DNA of 64,000 bases from Lineus longissimus (GCF_910592395.1 NC_088319.1:15190001-15254000), one strand, 5' to 3'. Counted from the stretch's first letter, positions 52,084 through 64,000 are shown. A program made the numbers and translations. Notes: generated from the letters alone by a model not told the origin.

Positions 52084-55000
52084 ATGGACACGGAAGAATT
52101 TCGAAAACGTGGCAAAGAGATGGTGGACTACATCTGTGATTATTTGGACACCATAAATACCAGACGCGTCACACCGGAAGTGCAACCAGGATACCTGAGT
52201 CAGATACTTCCGTCACGCGCTCCGAAGAAAGGAGAGGAATGGGATGAAGTAATGAAGGATGTAGAAAGGGCTATCATGCCAGGGGTGAGTAGAACTTTGT
52301 AATATAAAAGTGTCAGGGAATATCATTTAACTCCGATGCAGTCCATTTCGTCATCCTGATCGAGAGGACGAGGCCAGTATCACTGCGTACGGAGTGTAAT
52401 AACTTCCGTCGCCTGATCAGTATCTTGAATAGGACCAGCGCGCGTCCAAAGGCTTCTTCTTGAAGAGGTTTAACTCTGGACGAATAATCAGGGGCGATAC
52501 CATAGTTACCAGTCCTCTCTCAAAATCAACTAATCCTTATTTCCACATTCACGTCTATATTTCTCAATAACCTTTTCAAAGCTGTCGTAAATTTCTATGG
52601 GGAGCACCGGACGTTTGTTCAAGATGCCATACAACTATAACATGACGTCATCATTGAAGATGTCGTCTGAATGATTTTGAAACTTGGCGATTTTGATAAG
52701 GCTTCCGGTATTCATTGAAAAGTCTGAAGGACAAATTTATGATGTTGTGGGGTAGTTGTAGTTGATTACCGCCATCATGAGTTTGATAACATCAAGTATA
52801 TATAAGAGCAGAATGAAGAGCTCAAAATAAACCTTTTTTCGCAGATTTACCCAGTAAGCGATGGAACTCCTAACCATTTGTAAGGTATGCTTACTACATG
52901 TATCAAAGGCAACCCCAGTTTGTTGTAATAGGAAAAATATGCAAATCGAAATCATCATTCTATTTCATAGCCCCCCCCCCCCCCCCCCATTAAATAGGTT
53001 TTTTACACTTCTGCTACTAAAATCACCACAATTTTACTCGCCACACTTTTTTACGTTGCTTCTGTCTGCTTCAGATTACCCACTGGCAGCATCCCCGATT
53101 CCACGCCTACTTCCCCGCCGGCAATGCCTATGCTTCAATACTTGGTGATATGCTGTCAAACGCCATTGGGTGTGTAGGATTCTCATGGGTAAGTCACTTT
53201 TGAATGCCGTTTCTGTTGTCATCCACAACAATATGTCGTGACGATAATTTTTGATGACGTCATGACAATTTGTAAAACACGTTGCGCGCGCATTCTCGCC
53301 GCCGTTGAGCAAAGAGACCGGTCTCCTGATATTTCTCTCGATAACATAATGGTTCTTAACCCATGGTTTACATCTGCCTGGCAGCCATTGCTGTGAAATG
53401 GCTCCATAATGCATAGTATCAGACTGATAGTATTAAGCAATTGGCGTCATTCAATTTTTGTCAAAGTTCGCCGTCAAAGGAGCCGCCGTCTGAGAAACTT
53501 TCCCTCTAACCATTTGCGAATCCTAAATCATGCTGCTAGGTGGTAACCGGGCCAACCCCACGCAAGTGCTCTCATTGGTTATCGAATGTCAAGATTCGGC
53601 CCTCCAGCGCTGAAGAGGTATCGCGGCCATGGCAGCCATCTCGGTTGCCCCGTCGAGTGCGCTAGCTGTCAAAACCATCGGACTCCACTCATGAGCTAAT
53701 TGTCCCCGACTTCTAATAGCATGTTTTGATGGGGGTTCGGAGCCCTTTAGATGACTGATGAGACGAAGAGATCACCTTATTGAAAATCAACTCGTTATTG
53801 GTTTAGGATGCTGGAATGGTGGGTAATAAACGCGGGCTTTGTTCGCGGTGATCAGATGTGTTTGAACCAGCCTCCGGTTTCCTTGAGATGGGAACAACCA
53901 ATTATGGGAACCGCCTGCGAATGATGGAAGGAAAATTGCCGCCCGGGGTACTTTTTTTGTTATAAGTTGATTTTGTCGTAGATTTCTTTTGGATGAATAC
54001 CTGCCGATTTTATTTTGGAGAATATGCGAAATCTGAAGACATCACTTATGTGGAGATATGCGATAATGAAAACATAAAGTTGGTTGATTGATGAGGGGCT
54101 CGTAGCTCATATGAGCCGATTAAAGGGGCGCACCGCTCGTCTTCATTTTATTTACTAATGACGCCAGGAAAATATAGAAATACACAACGTCGTAGTGTTA
54201 TCATGCATGCAGATTATTTACACTGCACTGAAAATTGGTATATATAGTACAATGTATTTGTATATCGGTCTGCACAATGGCATCGTTGAAATTTATTAAG
54301 CATAAAGAGTAACATGTATGTCTCTCAGCATTCTGTATGACGCTTACGACTATTACACAAAGTACCATAATCAAACAATTATATGTTGTCAATAATTATC
54401 AAATTGATATATTATAGCAACAATAATTATAGCTCGAAAAATAGCTCGAATAGATTGTGAAAATTACCTTTAATAGTATCTTATACAATCATGCTTATTA
54501 TCGACACGTTGCACATCCAACGTTTTGCCTACTCTTTACATTTTCTTGGGCGGTGAAAATGAACCTTCTTATTTCCTTTAAAGTCCGGCGCAGATCATGC
54601 AGTTGGCGGGATACGGCTTGGGGCCTATAATAGGGTTCCATTCAAAATCTCGCGAATGACTAGATGATGCATTAACTGCGTTGATACCGACTTAGGCGCG
54701 GTAAGAGCTTGTATTTTTATGGATCTCTATTTGTCGATCAATGACTTTGAATACTCACAAAACGAAATCTTTACATGGAAAACCTGAAACCTTTTCGAAA
54801 CCTTATGGGCCAACAAGAAACTCTTTCTAAACCGTATAGGCCATCATCGCAATCAATATCTTAATACAATGGTATATAAGAAGATGAATAAATAGAATAG
54901 TCATCATTCATGATATATACCAACTCAATGATGGCACACATTTAACATTCAATATTGAAAGTGTAAACTTTTCCAGTTGTAAAACAAGCATATCCTTCAG

Positions 55001-58000
55001 TTCGGTATCAATTCCTTAAACTTTTAAACCTGATGGCGTATATATGATATATTACAAGTAGATGTGCTAATTCACGATAACTGTCAGAGTCGCTGATGAC
55101 GTATAGCAGACGGTGATAATTCCTGATAATGGACCCAGTCATGATATTTTGACTCGCTATACCAACGAAATTTACGATGTTTTTGTGAGCGTTGTTTGTT
55201 CGTGACGTACCGCTACAGATTGCGCCTGCAAGGAGATAATATTTTGTGACCTGCCACGATATTCTGGTTAAGTTCGCACGTTGAGTTGTGGTAGGTGATG
55301 ACACAAAAGCGCACCTCCGACATATTTACCTCGCACCTTTTTTCACGCTGCGATCAAAACATCATTGGTAACCTTGAACACCGTGTGCGTCATCATACGC
55401 ATTAGCACCTCAGTAGTCAATCGTCTGCGAAGGGTACTCCCTAAACTTTGCTGGAAATCAGCTCGATCGATTAATTAGGGTGACCCTAATCGAATGATAA
55501 TCATTATTTTTTTGACTGGTTGATATGAGCTGCCGTCTACTAACAGAAGAGGGGCTATCATAGTATCCCTTTAAGGACGTTACAGTATGATGATGATGCG
55601 GAGTTTTATTCAGAGTTAGCTTTTCTGTATTTTCAGGCCGCGAGTCCCGCCTGCACTGAATTAGAATGTATAGTATTAGACTGGCTCGGTGAGTTCACAT
55701 AGATTTAAACAGTACATATCTTTTTTTCTAATGAAGGTACATCAACATAGTCATGTTATGAAAAACAGATGAAGATACATCGTATCAAGAAGACCTTGGT
55801 CCAATTGCTTGTACTCTTCAATACTCTATGTGTTGTGTCGTATACCCTCGATGGCTGGCACTGATTCAAATAGTGGCCCAGCCATCCTGACATACCATCA
55901 GGCCATGTCACTCGAAAGATATACTCTCTCATGAAACATCCGTGAGGAAGACTGGTTTAGGCCATGTTTGCAAGAGTAAAGAACTCGGCTGTACCAATTC
56001 GCCAGCTTTTTCCTATATGCAGTAATTTCTCTTCAGGTAAAATGATAGGACTGCCCAATATGTTTCTCCACGAGCACGGGTCCGGGGGAGGAGTCCTGCA
56101 GGGGTCGGCCAGCGACTGTGTCCTCCTGGCACTCTTAGCCGCACGATATCAAGCCATCAAACAACTCAAAAATATGTATCCTTTCGTTGAGGAAGGGCTA
56201 TTGTTGTCGAAGTTAGTCGCCTATTGTTCAACACTGGTGAGTTGAAGACAGTTGGTCCACTAGTCCAAGCATCATTTCGTAATAAGTGTGTGGGTCGGAT
56301 GGCCTATACTAGAAATAGGCCTTATAGCATCTCCCTGAGCACTCTTTTTATGACTTTTGTTTGAAACTGAGACCACGCCGATCATCAAGGATCGCTGTCA
56401 TGATCAGCCATCTTTGATTTCGTTTGCACCATGAAACTTGCGTGTCCCAACCTTTGGTCAATTTCTGTAAGAATATGCTATCGTCCTATAAAGGAGGTAC
56501 ATGTATGAGGTACAAACCATATCCGTTCTCCGATGCAGGCTCATTCATGTGTTGAGAAGGCCGGCATGATAGCATTCGTCAAGATACGCCAGTTAGATGT
56601 TGATGACAAGTACTCACTGCGGGGATCAACAGTCGCTCGGGCGATTGAGGAGGACAGGAAGTTAGGGCTCATACCATTTTTCGTAAGTTATACTCTAGTT
56701 TCATCTGTCTATGAGGGCTTTGATTACAAAAGTACGCCGAAATATAGACACAAAGGCCGAGCCGGAACATGTCAGGACCGTCAAACTTGGACTTGTTGTC
56801 GCCAAGGCCATTGCAGGGCTGTAGCTAGATGGGGCGAGAAGAGGGCGGGAGGGTCAGCAAAGAACATGTTTTCAAGCAGATTTTGGCCGATTTTCAGACT
56901 GATGGAGGATAAAAGAGGTGTTAGGTCCAAGTCTACAATAAATCTTTACGCAATTTTTTTCTTATTTTTTCATCCTTTAGGTATGTGGCACTCTCGGGAC
57001 GACGGCTTGTGTCTCATTCGACAACTTGGCAGAGATTGGCCCCGTTTGTAGCAAGGAGAACGTCTGGCTTCACGTGGACGCAGCCTATGCCGGAAGTGCT
57101 TTTGTTTGTCCCGAGTTTCAATATTTGCTAAAGGGAATCGAGGTACAGTCTTTTGTAAAGATTATGCAGATTGTCAGCGCACTCGCGTATCTACCTGTAG
57201 TTAAACTGCGTTACAGTTTCTTTTTTACCCGCGGGACACTGGTATTAAACGACGTGCCTTTTCTCATTACACACCAAAAATATTCATTGATCTAGACCAA
57301 ATAGAAGAACGCCATGAACGACATGACCAAGGCGAGTGACATGACATTGTTTACTTTTGCAGCATGTAAAGTCGTTCAATATGAATCCAAACAAATGGAT
57401 GTTGGTGAATTTCGACTGCTCTGCGTTTTGGTGAGTATAGAAGGAGAGAAGTGTATGTTCGAAATCGAAGTCGGAGAGCAATTACATGACTGGCATGTAC
57501 GACTTGAAGACTCGCGAGGCCTTTTCCCGCCCGTCTTGACGACCGTGGAGATCAGACGATTTCTGTATTTTGCCCATGATTCATGTAAAGATAATCTTAT
57601 TACTACCTATCAGCCTCCGCCTTCCGTCCAGTACTTTCAGAATGTTGGCCCTATCAGACTCCGCCTATTGCTAACGCATGGGGCATTACCGTCTATATTC
57701 TTCCTCTAAAGGTAATCTTTTGATATTATAGGGTAAAAGATCGAGATATCTTAACGACTGCTTTGACTGTTGATCCGCTGTATCTTCAACACCACCATGG
57801 AGGTAAGTCTATTCATGAACACGTCATCGAAACATGTTCCTCGCCAAAAACTTTTTCTGAGATGCTGTGTCGACGCCTTCCACACATTTTCGAGAAAGAT
57901 ATTTAGAAAATTAGCCGCTTTAAAATCACAATCATCAGATTAGTCTTGATGAAAACTTCGAAAGCTATAAGTAAATGATTATTGTATGTACATTGTATTA

Positions 58001-59528
58001 CTGAAAATCTTCAAAAAGAACTTTCAGTTTCTTATCTGGTATTTGTAAAAGCGAGCCCGGTCACCTATCAGAAAAAGCACGGCCGTTTTGTAAAGTTGTC
58101 TATGGTTGTGGGCAAAATCTTTTCGGGGCATCTTGTGAAATATGTGTGAATTACCAAATGTGTTTATACATTTTATATTTATCTGACACATTTGTTTTCA
58201 GAAACTGCAATAGATCTTAGGGTAAGTTATTAGCCTAAAGACGACCTATAGCTAACTATTCTTGCAAATGCTGCACACCAGGGGGACACAAAACGAATGG
58301 CTTCGAACTATGTTTTCCTAACACTGGTATCCAACTATGTAATGTGAGATTGACTGATAAGCTATTACTCTATAACTATAAAATGACGATTCTTGTTGGA
58401 CAATTTGTAGGCCCCGAAGCATAACAGGTTTAAAAAACGACTGAAACTCTGAATCAACTTGAACCTGTCCACGAGTAACACTATTCGACAGAAGCGTTTG
58501 ATTCATAAGAAGTTTAAAAAATCATAATGTAGGCCAATGCATATTTTCAGCACTGGGGTATCCCGTTAAGCCGTCGATTCCGAGCGCTGAAGATCTGGTT
58601 CGTCATTCGAAACTATGGCGTAGAGGGAATACAGAAGTACATCCGAGAACATTGCAGGCTTGCCAAGAAGTTTGACGGCCTGGTAAGAAAAGACAATCGG
58701 TTCGAACTTATCGGCGAGACGAGAATGGGACTCGTTACATTTCGGCTCAAGGTACGTTCGCTCTTAGAAATAACGGTTTTTTAGTTTCTGAAAAGCCTTT
58801 CAAGGTTTTTCGACCAACACAAATATGCCCGCCCCCGTGGAGTGAGTTATTTTGGTGGAATGCAAAACGCCAAATGGTTTTCGGATTGATGGCCATGCTT
58901 TCAATTCTGGAGCAGTAACAGAGGCAGCAGCAAGTTCATCCAGCGATCCCCACAGCTTGGCCTTCAGTTCCGCCCCTCTGATTCACTGCCCCAAATGTCT
59001 CGCATCACTTTTAACTCATTCTACATGTACTTTACTTTGCAGGGATCAAACACTGTGACCCAATGCCTGCTTCGTGCGATCAACGAAAGCGGTAAAATCC
59101 ACATGGTTCCGGCTTCCATTAATGAAGCGTACTTCATACGATTCGCCGTCTGCGCGAGGAACGCAGATGATGATGACATCACTTATGCGTGGGACGTCAT
59201 CACAGAAATTGCTGACGACATACTAGAGACGAGTGACAACAAAGATGATGACATGGTCACTATTGATGACGAAGAGGTCTTCAATTTTGATTTTTCAATA
59301 GATGAGAACAATTGTGGGAAGAAAGAGATCCCCGATGATTTGAATGTCACGCGTTTACGGCGCAACGCGTTCCTAAAAATGATCTCCGATCCCAAGTGCT
59401 ACAACCCTAAGGTACTAAAGTCTCTTTCCTACCACACCCGAAAGAATCGCACGGTCTCCCAGTCCTCTTGTGACTGCGCCACGGGCTACATGGGCGGCAG
59501 AGGGAGGGACGCCGGCACTCCCATCTAG
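52084..59528 (+). CDS. Tdc: Tyrosine/aromatic-L-amino-acid decarboxylase (PLP group II)
   Basis: Eleven exons: 52084-52284, 53075-53188, 55637-55688, 56037-56236, 56539-56682, 56981-57142, 57363-57430, 57732-57802, 58202-58221 (20 nt), 58551-58751 and 59043-59528; 572 residues. It decarboxylates tyrosine, DOPA or related amino acids to amines in the cytosol, using PLP. Visible sites match human AADC closely: His191 in [10 protein letters not shown] stacks PLP, Asp270 in [11 protein letters not shown] holds the pyridine N, Lys302 in [17 protein letters not shown] is the Schiff-base lysine, and Tyr331 in [10 protein letters not shown] is the catalytic loop tyrosine, which favours true decarboxylase over aldehyde synthase activity. 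[20 protein letters not shown] is more TDC-like than HDC-like. About 100 residues after 472 form an acidic, then basic tail absent from 480-residue AADCs. Confidence 0.93.
52971..52988 (+). repeat. Poly-C tract in decarboxylase intron 1
   Basis: Eighteen consecutive C residues about 85 bp upstream of the exon 2 acceptor. Confidence 0.9.
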
Positions 59529-59927
59529 GGCCTAACCCGCCCCTGTCTGGGCGTCGTTCATCCAGTTTGCATAATATTGTAAAGATCTTTGCCAGAGTTC
59601 CGGCGTATAAGCTTGTCGTTCTTCTGATCTTTCCAAAAGTTTCTTAAGTTTTTCTGAAGGCTTAGGGGCTGCTGATTACCACATCTAAAATCGTACTTAA
59701 GTGTAATGAGCGGAACATTGTTTATTTTTGAACTCGTCATGTTATGCCGAATTGTGCACAAAATCCATTAGATTTGACGTTTTTAAAGTTACATTTGACA
59801 AGCATTTTAGCTGGCCAACATGTATCTGACTGAGAAGTGTGATATTTATATCTAGTGGTAATACATTTATATAGAAGTCCTTGAATATTGCAATGGACAT
59901 TCACGGAAGGACTCTATTCAACATGAA

Positions 59928-59933
59928 AATAAA
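59928..59933 (+). terminator. Polyadenylation signal of the decarboxylase
   Basis: AATAAA 400 nt after the stop codon. Confidence 0.5.
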
Positions 59934-60013
59934 CAATGTTCCTGTATTCATACTTCAGTACTATAGTTCTAGATGTTATTCGTTAGCCAATAAGCTTTCA
60001 GAAAATTACAATC

Positions 60014-60166
60014 GTACCACCCTTGGCGGACACCTCTCTATTAAGGGCAGGACCTAAATTTGTTTGTTCCAATAAATTTGACCAATGTAATCAGGACACC
60101 TCTCTGCTAAGGACATCACTTGACAGTTCGGAGGGCGTCCTTAATAGAGAGGTTATACTGTAGTTG
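60014..60166 (+). repeat. Foldback dispersed repeat, copy 5 (best inverted ends)
   Basis: GGCGGACACCTCTCTATTAA at the left and GGCGTCCTTAATAGAGAGGT at the right are inverted; the interior has GACCAATGTAATCAGGACAC, also seen in modified form at 28380-28400. Confidence 0.8.
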
Positions 60167-61401
60167 TGGGTCAAATCATACATTTTCTGATGGGACTATT
60201 GTAACCTTGAGGACTTGTGCTTCTTCGTCAGTCTTAACAGGTAACTCTGGGAAATGTTTACAAACTGGATGAAAATGTCTTTAACTTGTTATCTGGTGAA
60301 ACAAATCAGACAGGGTGCAGGGTATAACCCGGGGTGCTACTCACAGCCATGACTTGGAGATACTTTTGTGGTGATATATGTTTGACCCTTTCAAGGCGCC
60401 ACTTATCCTGACTTCATTTTTCTGTACCGCCTAAGTGTAGTGTGAATTAAAACTGCCTGACGGAATTGACTTTTTGAAACTCGCCCTCCACCACCTTTTC
60501 ATTACCCGTTCCCATCTTTTTACTCATCTTAGAGCTGCATGGCCGTTACCGGTTGATTTAACACTCCGTGATTTACTCCGGGCCCTAGGTCATTTTTTGT
60601 TCTTGAAGAGTGTATAATTGTATCATTGAAGCCAGATTTTAAACGCGAGGTCTTGAAAGGGTTAAACTGTAGATGTTAAAAATAAAATATGACAGAAACG
60701 GGAAACTTATTGAGTGTTTTAATCATACATTTTGGTGTCTTAATGATAAGTTTGTAAGGGGCCGCACATTTCGTAGGTACGCAGCAAAGGAAAAGGCTCT
60801 AATTTTGTAAATTGTACTAGATTTATTGGGTATACGCGTGCGTACAGGACGTTTGGGGGGGGGGGGGGGTTATTTAGGCCGACGAAGGCTTGTCAAAGGG
60901 ACCTTCGTTGGTAATTTATCTCGATGTCTAGTTTATCGCTGTCCCTTAAGGCGGGTAGTGGTTTGCTGATGATTTTTCATGTTGATCCCGAATTGGAAAA
61001 AATATGTATTTTCGTTGCTGTAAAGTAAAAAGAGGGGTGTCGAATCCCGATTCCCGTGTAGAGGGCGCTTCGGATGGCATCCGTAAATGACTGGGCATCA
61101 ACTTGTAGAACGTTCGTGACAATGCTGATATGTACCGAACCACCCTCTACACGGCATCTCTTTGAAGTCTATATTGACTATCTATGTATGTACATGTATA
61201 TATAATATCAATAAGAATCATAAATGCAATTTCATCTATTGCCTCTATATATTTCTGATGATAGGATGATGGAGAATCTGTCACCTACTACTTGCCCAAA
61301 ACTCCCTTACAACGCCCCTAATTCATACGCTGGTCAGTCGAACCGTCACAAATAATGACGAAACATTACTTGATTACTTGGATACAAATTGCGGCCAAAA
61401 T

Positions 61402-61407
61402 TTTATT
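61402..61407 (-). terminator. Polyadenylation signal of the Ly6-like gene
   Basis: TTTATT on the plus strand (minus-strand AATAAA), about 360 nt beyond the stop codon. Confidence 0.35.
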
Positions 61408-61615
61408 ATCGTTTCAATTACAAATATTTACACGATACTAGTATAAAATTGAATATACATTGAATACATTGAATAGTGAGCGACACCGAGCATCAATGGC
61501 TGCTTACTAAAATCATTTAAAATACATTTCATAATAATTCAGAGAAAGAAGTTTAGGGGTAAATTCGGTCACACGTTCCGATGGAGAAGAGGAGACTTTT
61601 TCAGTTGATCCTCAC

Positions 61616-61638
61616 CCCCCCCCCCCCCCCCCCCCCCC
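61616..61638 (+). repeat. Poly-C tract (23 nt)
   Basis: Twenty-three uninterrupted C residues followed by ACCCCC, between the decarboxylase and Ly6-like 3' ends. Length may vary between individuals or be an assembly estimate. Confidence 0.9.
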
Positions 61639-61769
61639 ACCCCCGTGCATATGCTCGGCTCCATGCACTGCCTACATGTATAGTTTGTGAAGATGGAAGT
61701 CAAGTTCACCTCCTTTTGAATTGAACACGCTGTAGTGTTTCAGAGTTTTTTCTCTAGTAGATCCGTTTT

Positions 61770-63362
61770 TCATTTGAACAACATTGCAAATTTGGCAAGG
61801 AGTATGGCACCAACGAGTTCGATTTTTGGACGGAAGGCTCCATTACACTCGGTGGACTTGTGTGGCCATTCGTCTACGTTGTTGCAACACTGGACGTGCA
61901 CATGATACTCCGGTGACCACTCCTCTTTCGGGACGCAGGCGTTGCTGGCGGTCTCGCATCGTCTCATCATGAGGACTTGGTCATGCCACCTCTGGTAGAT
62001 TTTCTGAATCAAAAGAAAAAGTGCGTGTACGTGGTGAGATAAGAGGAGGAAGCACCGATCACCGAAAAGAATAGACTGACCAACACTGCATTGACGTCAA
62101 AGCAGAATTCGCACCAATCCCAAAATAGAGCCATCTGATTGGCAAACAAGTTCGCCGGCGATGCAGAATTCTGCATTTATGATTGGACAAAACACCGGAA
62201 ATAACTCCATCAGAAAAACTCTCCCCATTTTAACAGTCTCATGAACACTGCTCACCGCTATATATGGTGTGCCACGACGTATAACATACTTTGTGCATGA
62301 GTTAACATCTCAGCCCTGCCACTGCCAAGCGACATCATGATTTATTAACACCAAACCTCAGACAACCAGAAGGGTTTTCTATCGATGATTAACTTCGGCA
62401 GCGACCTAATAATTCATTGAGTGATATTTTCGACTATTTTTAGTTTGTCTGACAAGTGGAGTTCTCGCGAGATTTCAACGAGATGTAATCATTCAGGATC
62501 AATAATGAAATGAAATAATGAAATCATTGAAAACGAGGATGATGACTGAGGAGGGTGTTTTCTAAACTCACCATACAACGATTGGACGGACATGTCTTTA
62601 TGGACTGATCTCTCCCGTACCAGGGGTCAGAACATTTGTAATTATTGTCAACGATGTCGATCATGTCCTCAAAAACAATCTTGATTTTCTTTCCATCCTT
62701 CGCTTGGTTGGTGTAGGTGCAGTCGAAGCAATCTCTGTCTGCCCAGGGGTTAAATCCGAAGTCTTTATTGGGGATAACAGCTGAAGTATTGAGACGGAGA
62801 GAGGCTGGTTTAGAAGTTGGAAATGTTCGAGGTTGGAATGTCCTAAGAACAATGGACTCTAATCTCTGAGGTATTGAAGGTCAATGTCTTTATAAGCCAT
62901 ATCTTAATCTGTCACAACATTATCATTGAGAGAGGACACTCTCCATGGAAGGGACATTTGAAAATGTTACACCTGGCACTCTGGGAAGCCACGGGTAACA
63001 GTCTTAAATATCCTTGGATAGATAGATTATTCGAGGGATAGCCCCCAAACGAAAGGGGCATTCTCCAGGTTACCTCGTGTCTCGTTAGACTGGTACATAG
63101 AGGGGAATCAGAACAGAATGAGCGGGACTATAGCCCAGTTCCATAACTGTGCATGTATATGCTCTAGTGTACGTTGTATACACACCCAAATCGGTGACCG
63201 TAATATTGGTGACACACACCAATAAATATACGATCGGGATCATGGATATACGTAAATGTAATCATTGTAATATCTATACCAAATAATAGTGTAATACCTA
63301 CCACGACAATAATCAGCGAAAAAGATTAAAACGAAACACACAAAATATATAAAAACATCCAT
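61770..63362 (-). CDS. Ly6/uPAR (three-finger) domain protein, probably GPI-anchored
   Basis: Three minus-strand exons: 63302-63362, 62572-62780 and 61770-62003; 167 residues, all junctions in phase. Exon 1 encodes a signal peptide (MDVFIYFVCFVLIFFADYC). The mature domain has about ten cysteines in Ly6 order: DRDCFDCTY, YKCSDPW, KTCPSNRC, RRCETASNAC, QCCNN and TECN, the last being the CC...CN closing signature. After STECNGAFRPK comes a hydrophobic end (IELVGAILLAKFAMLF), the usual GPI-attachment signal. Three exons (signal; first half; second half plus anchor) is the standard Ly6 gene plan. It probably acts as an extracellular membrane-tethered modulator; the partner cannot be inferred. Confidence 0.82.
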
Positions 63363-64000
63363 TTTTGCGAAATTCCGTTTGTCTACATTCTAATAGCACT
63401 TAATGGCGAATCGTTCTATTTTCGTCCCAAAACAGGTCACGATTGATAAGCCGCCATTTTACCTTTTGTTAAGGTAAGCGATTGATCAATAGCCAGGTGT
63501 TGTCGAGTGTGACGTCATTGTTTGATTCTCGTCTGCTCGCTCGTTCGGGACAACACCAATAATGCGATAATGAGGTCACTGCAGCTGCTGCCCTCTATTT
63601 CCCCATCGCTGAATTACAGGCAATGTCGGACAAACATGCGGTTTCGTAATGGATTCAGGCTTAACTTTCTAACAAGGGCAGTTGATTCAATCTGGCACAT
63701 GTCCGAGTGTTGGAAATACTACATAATTGTTCTGAATATTTCTCTCTCTGACTCTATGGTATCATTCATGCTAAAAACAATGCAGGGTCAAAGATAATTG
63801 ACTTTGAAATAAGCTCAAATGCGTAGAAATAAGTGTCGATGTCCGACTGTCACGTGACTAAAACGTCATCAATATCTTATTCAAATGACCTTGGAGCTAT
63901 AAATAGTAACGTCGTGGAATGCTATTCGGGTGTTTTCGAAATATCTGCATGTTGACTTTTTAAAGGGGTTAGGAAGTACTGTGAATTAAGAGCATTGTTT
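63363..64000. other. Ly6-like 5' flank and possible divergent promoter
   Basis: Upstream region of the minus-strand Ly6-like gene. No exon is supported. The last 150 bp hold a TATA-like box on the plus strand. Confidence 0.45.
63898..63906 (+). promoter_or_regulatory. TATA box of a possible gene beyond the window
   Basis: TATAAATAG is a close match to the TATA consensus. A CACGTG E-box lies about 47 bp upstream (63851) and an ACGTCA CRE-like half-site near 63862. Transcription would start near 63930 and run off the right edge. No ATG-initiated exon is visible in the remaining bases. Confidence 0.35.

Larger units (their letters stand above)
59529..61769. other. Convergent spacer between decarboxylase and Ly6-like gene
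   Basis: Decarboxylase 3' UTR with AATAAA at 59928-59933, a foldback dispersed repeat (60014-60166), a 15-nt G run at 60855-60869, minus-strand AATAAA at 61402-61407 for the Ly6-like gene, and a 23-nt C run at 61616-61638. No exon is supported. Confidence 0.5.

Noticed and set aside
55008-55304. 98-codon minus-strand ORF in decarboxylase intron 2
   Set aside because: No motif, no splice signals, AT-rich intronic context.

Overview
The window looks like nuclear DNA of a marine protostome invertebrate, most likely a lophotrochozoan (mollusc, brachiopod, annelid or nemertean grade). The reasons are genes split by many small GT-AG introns (about 100-2500 bp), a short-chain-collagen-C4-type protein, a group IX-like (conodipine-type) secreted phospholipase A2, a tyrosine/aromatic amino acid decarboxylase of the protostome amine-transmitter type, tRNA-derived SINEs, small inverted-repeat elements, and frequent TACATGTA-type palindromes. 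No bacterial features (operons, Shine-Dalgarno sites, CRISPR) are present. Gene models were built by hand from open reading frames, splice consensus and codon phase. Every junction was checked for phase, and all eight main models close in frame.

Layout. (1) 0.3-1.5 kb, minus: secreted PLA2-like enzyme, 3 exons. (2) 2.4-5.0 kb, minus: MFS sugar transporter of the sodium-dependent glucose transporter 1 (MFSD4) type, 4 exons. (3) 5.0-10.1 kb: intergenic, with tandem and dispersed repeats. (4) 10.1-16.0 kb, plus: TMCO4 (DUF726 membrane alpha/beta hydrolase), 10 exons. (5) 18.2-34.7 kb, plus: a complete P5B-type ATPase (ATP13A2/3 family), about 33 exons. It is the most unusual locus here: it has a duplicated in-frame exon pair, and at three exons the exon end plus its 5' splice site has been tandemly amplified into the intron. 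(6) 37.6-39.5 kb, plus: short-chain-collagen-C4-like protein with a membrane anchor, 5 exons. (7) 41.7-48.7 kb, plus: cationic amino acid transporter (SLC7 CAT family), 13 exons. (8) about 49.1-49.4 kb, minus: a doubtful ORF. (9) 52.1-59.5 kb, plus: tyrosine/aromatic-L-amino-acid decarboxylase, 11 exons including a 20-nt microexon. (10) 61.8-63.4 kb, minus: Ly6/uPAR-like GPI-anchored protein, 3 exons. A TATA-like promoter at 63.9 kb may serve a gene beyond the right edge.

The genes are an ordinary animal neighbourhood of unrelated functions. The only functional theme is membrane transport (MFSD4-type, P5B ATPase, CAT), with an amine-synthesising decarboxylase next to an amino acid transporter. 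That pairing may be coincidental. The new signals are structural: splice-donor-spanning tandem repeats, duplicated exons, a perfect 103-bp inverted repeat, a near-perfect 54-bp hairpin, two terminal-inverted-repeat elements, and several small dispersed repeat families seen two or more times within 64 kb.
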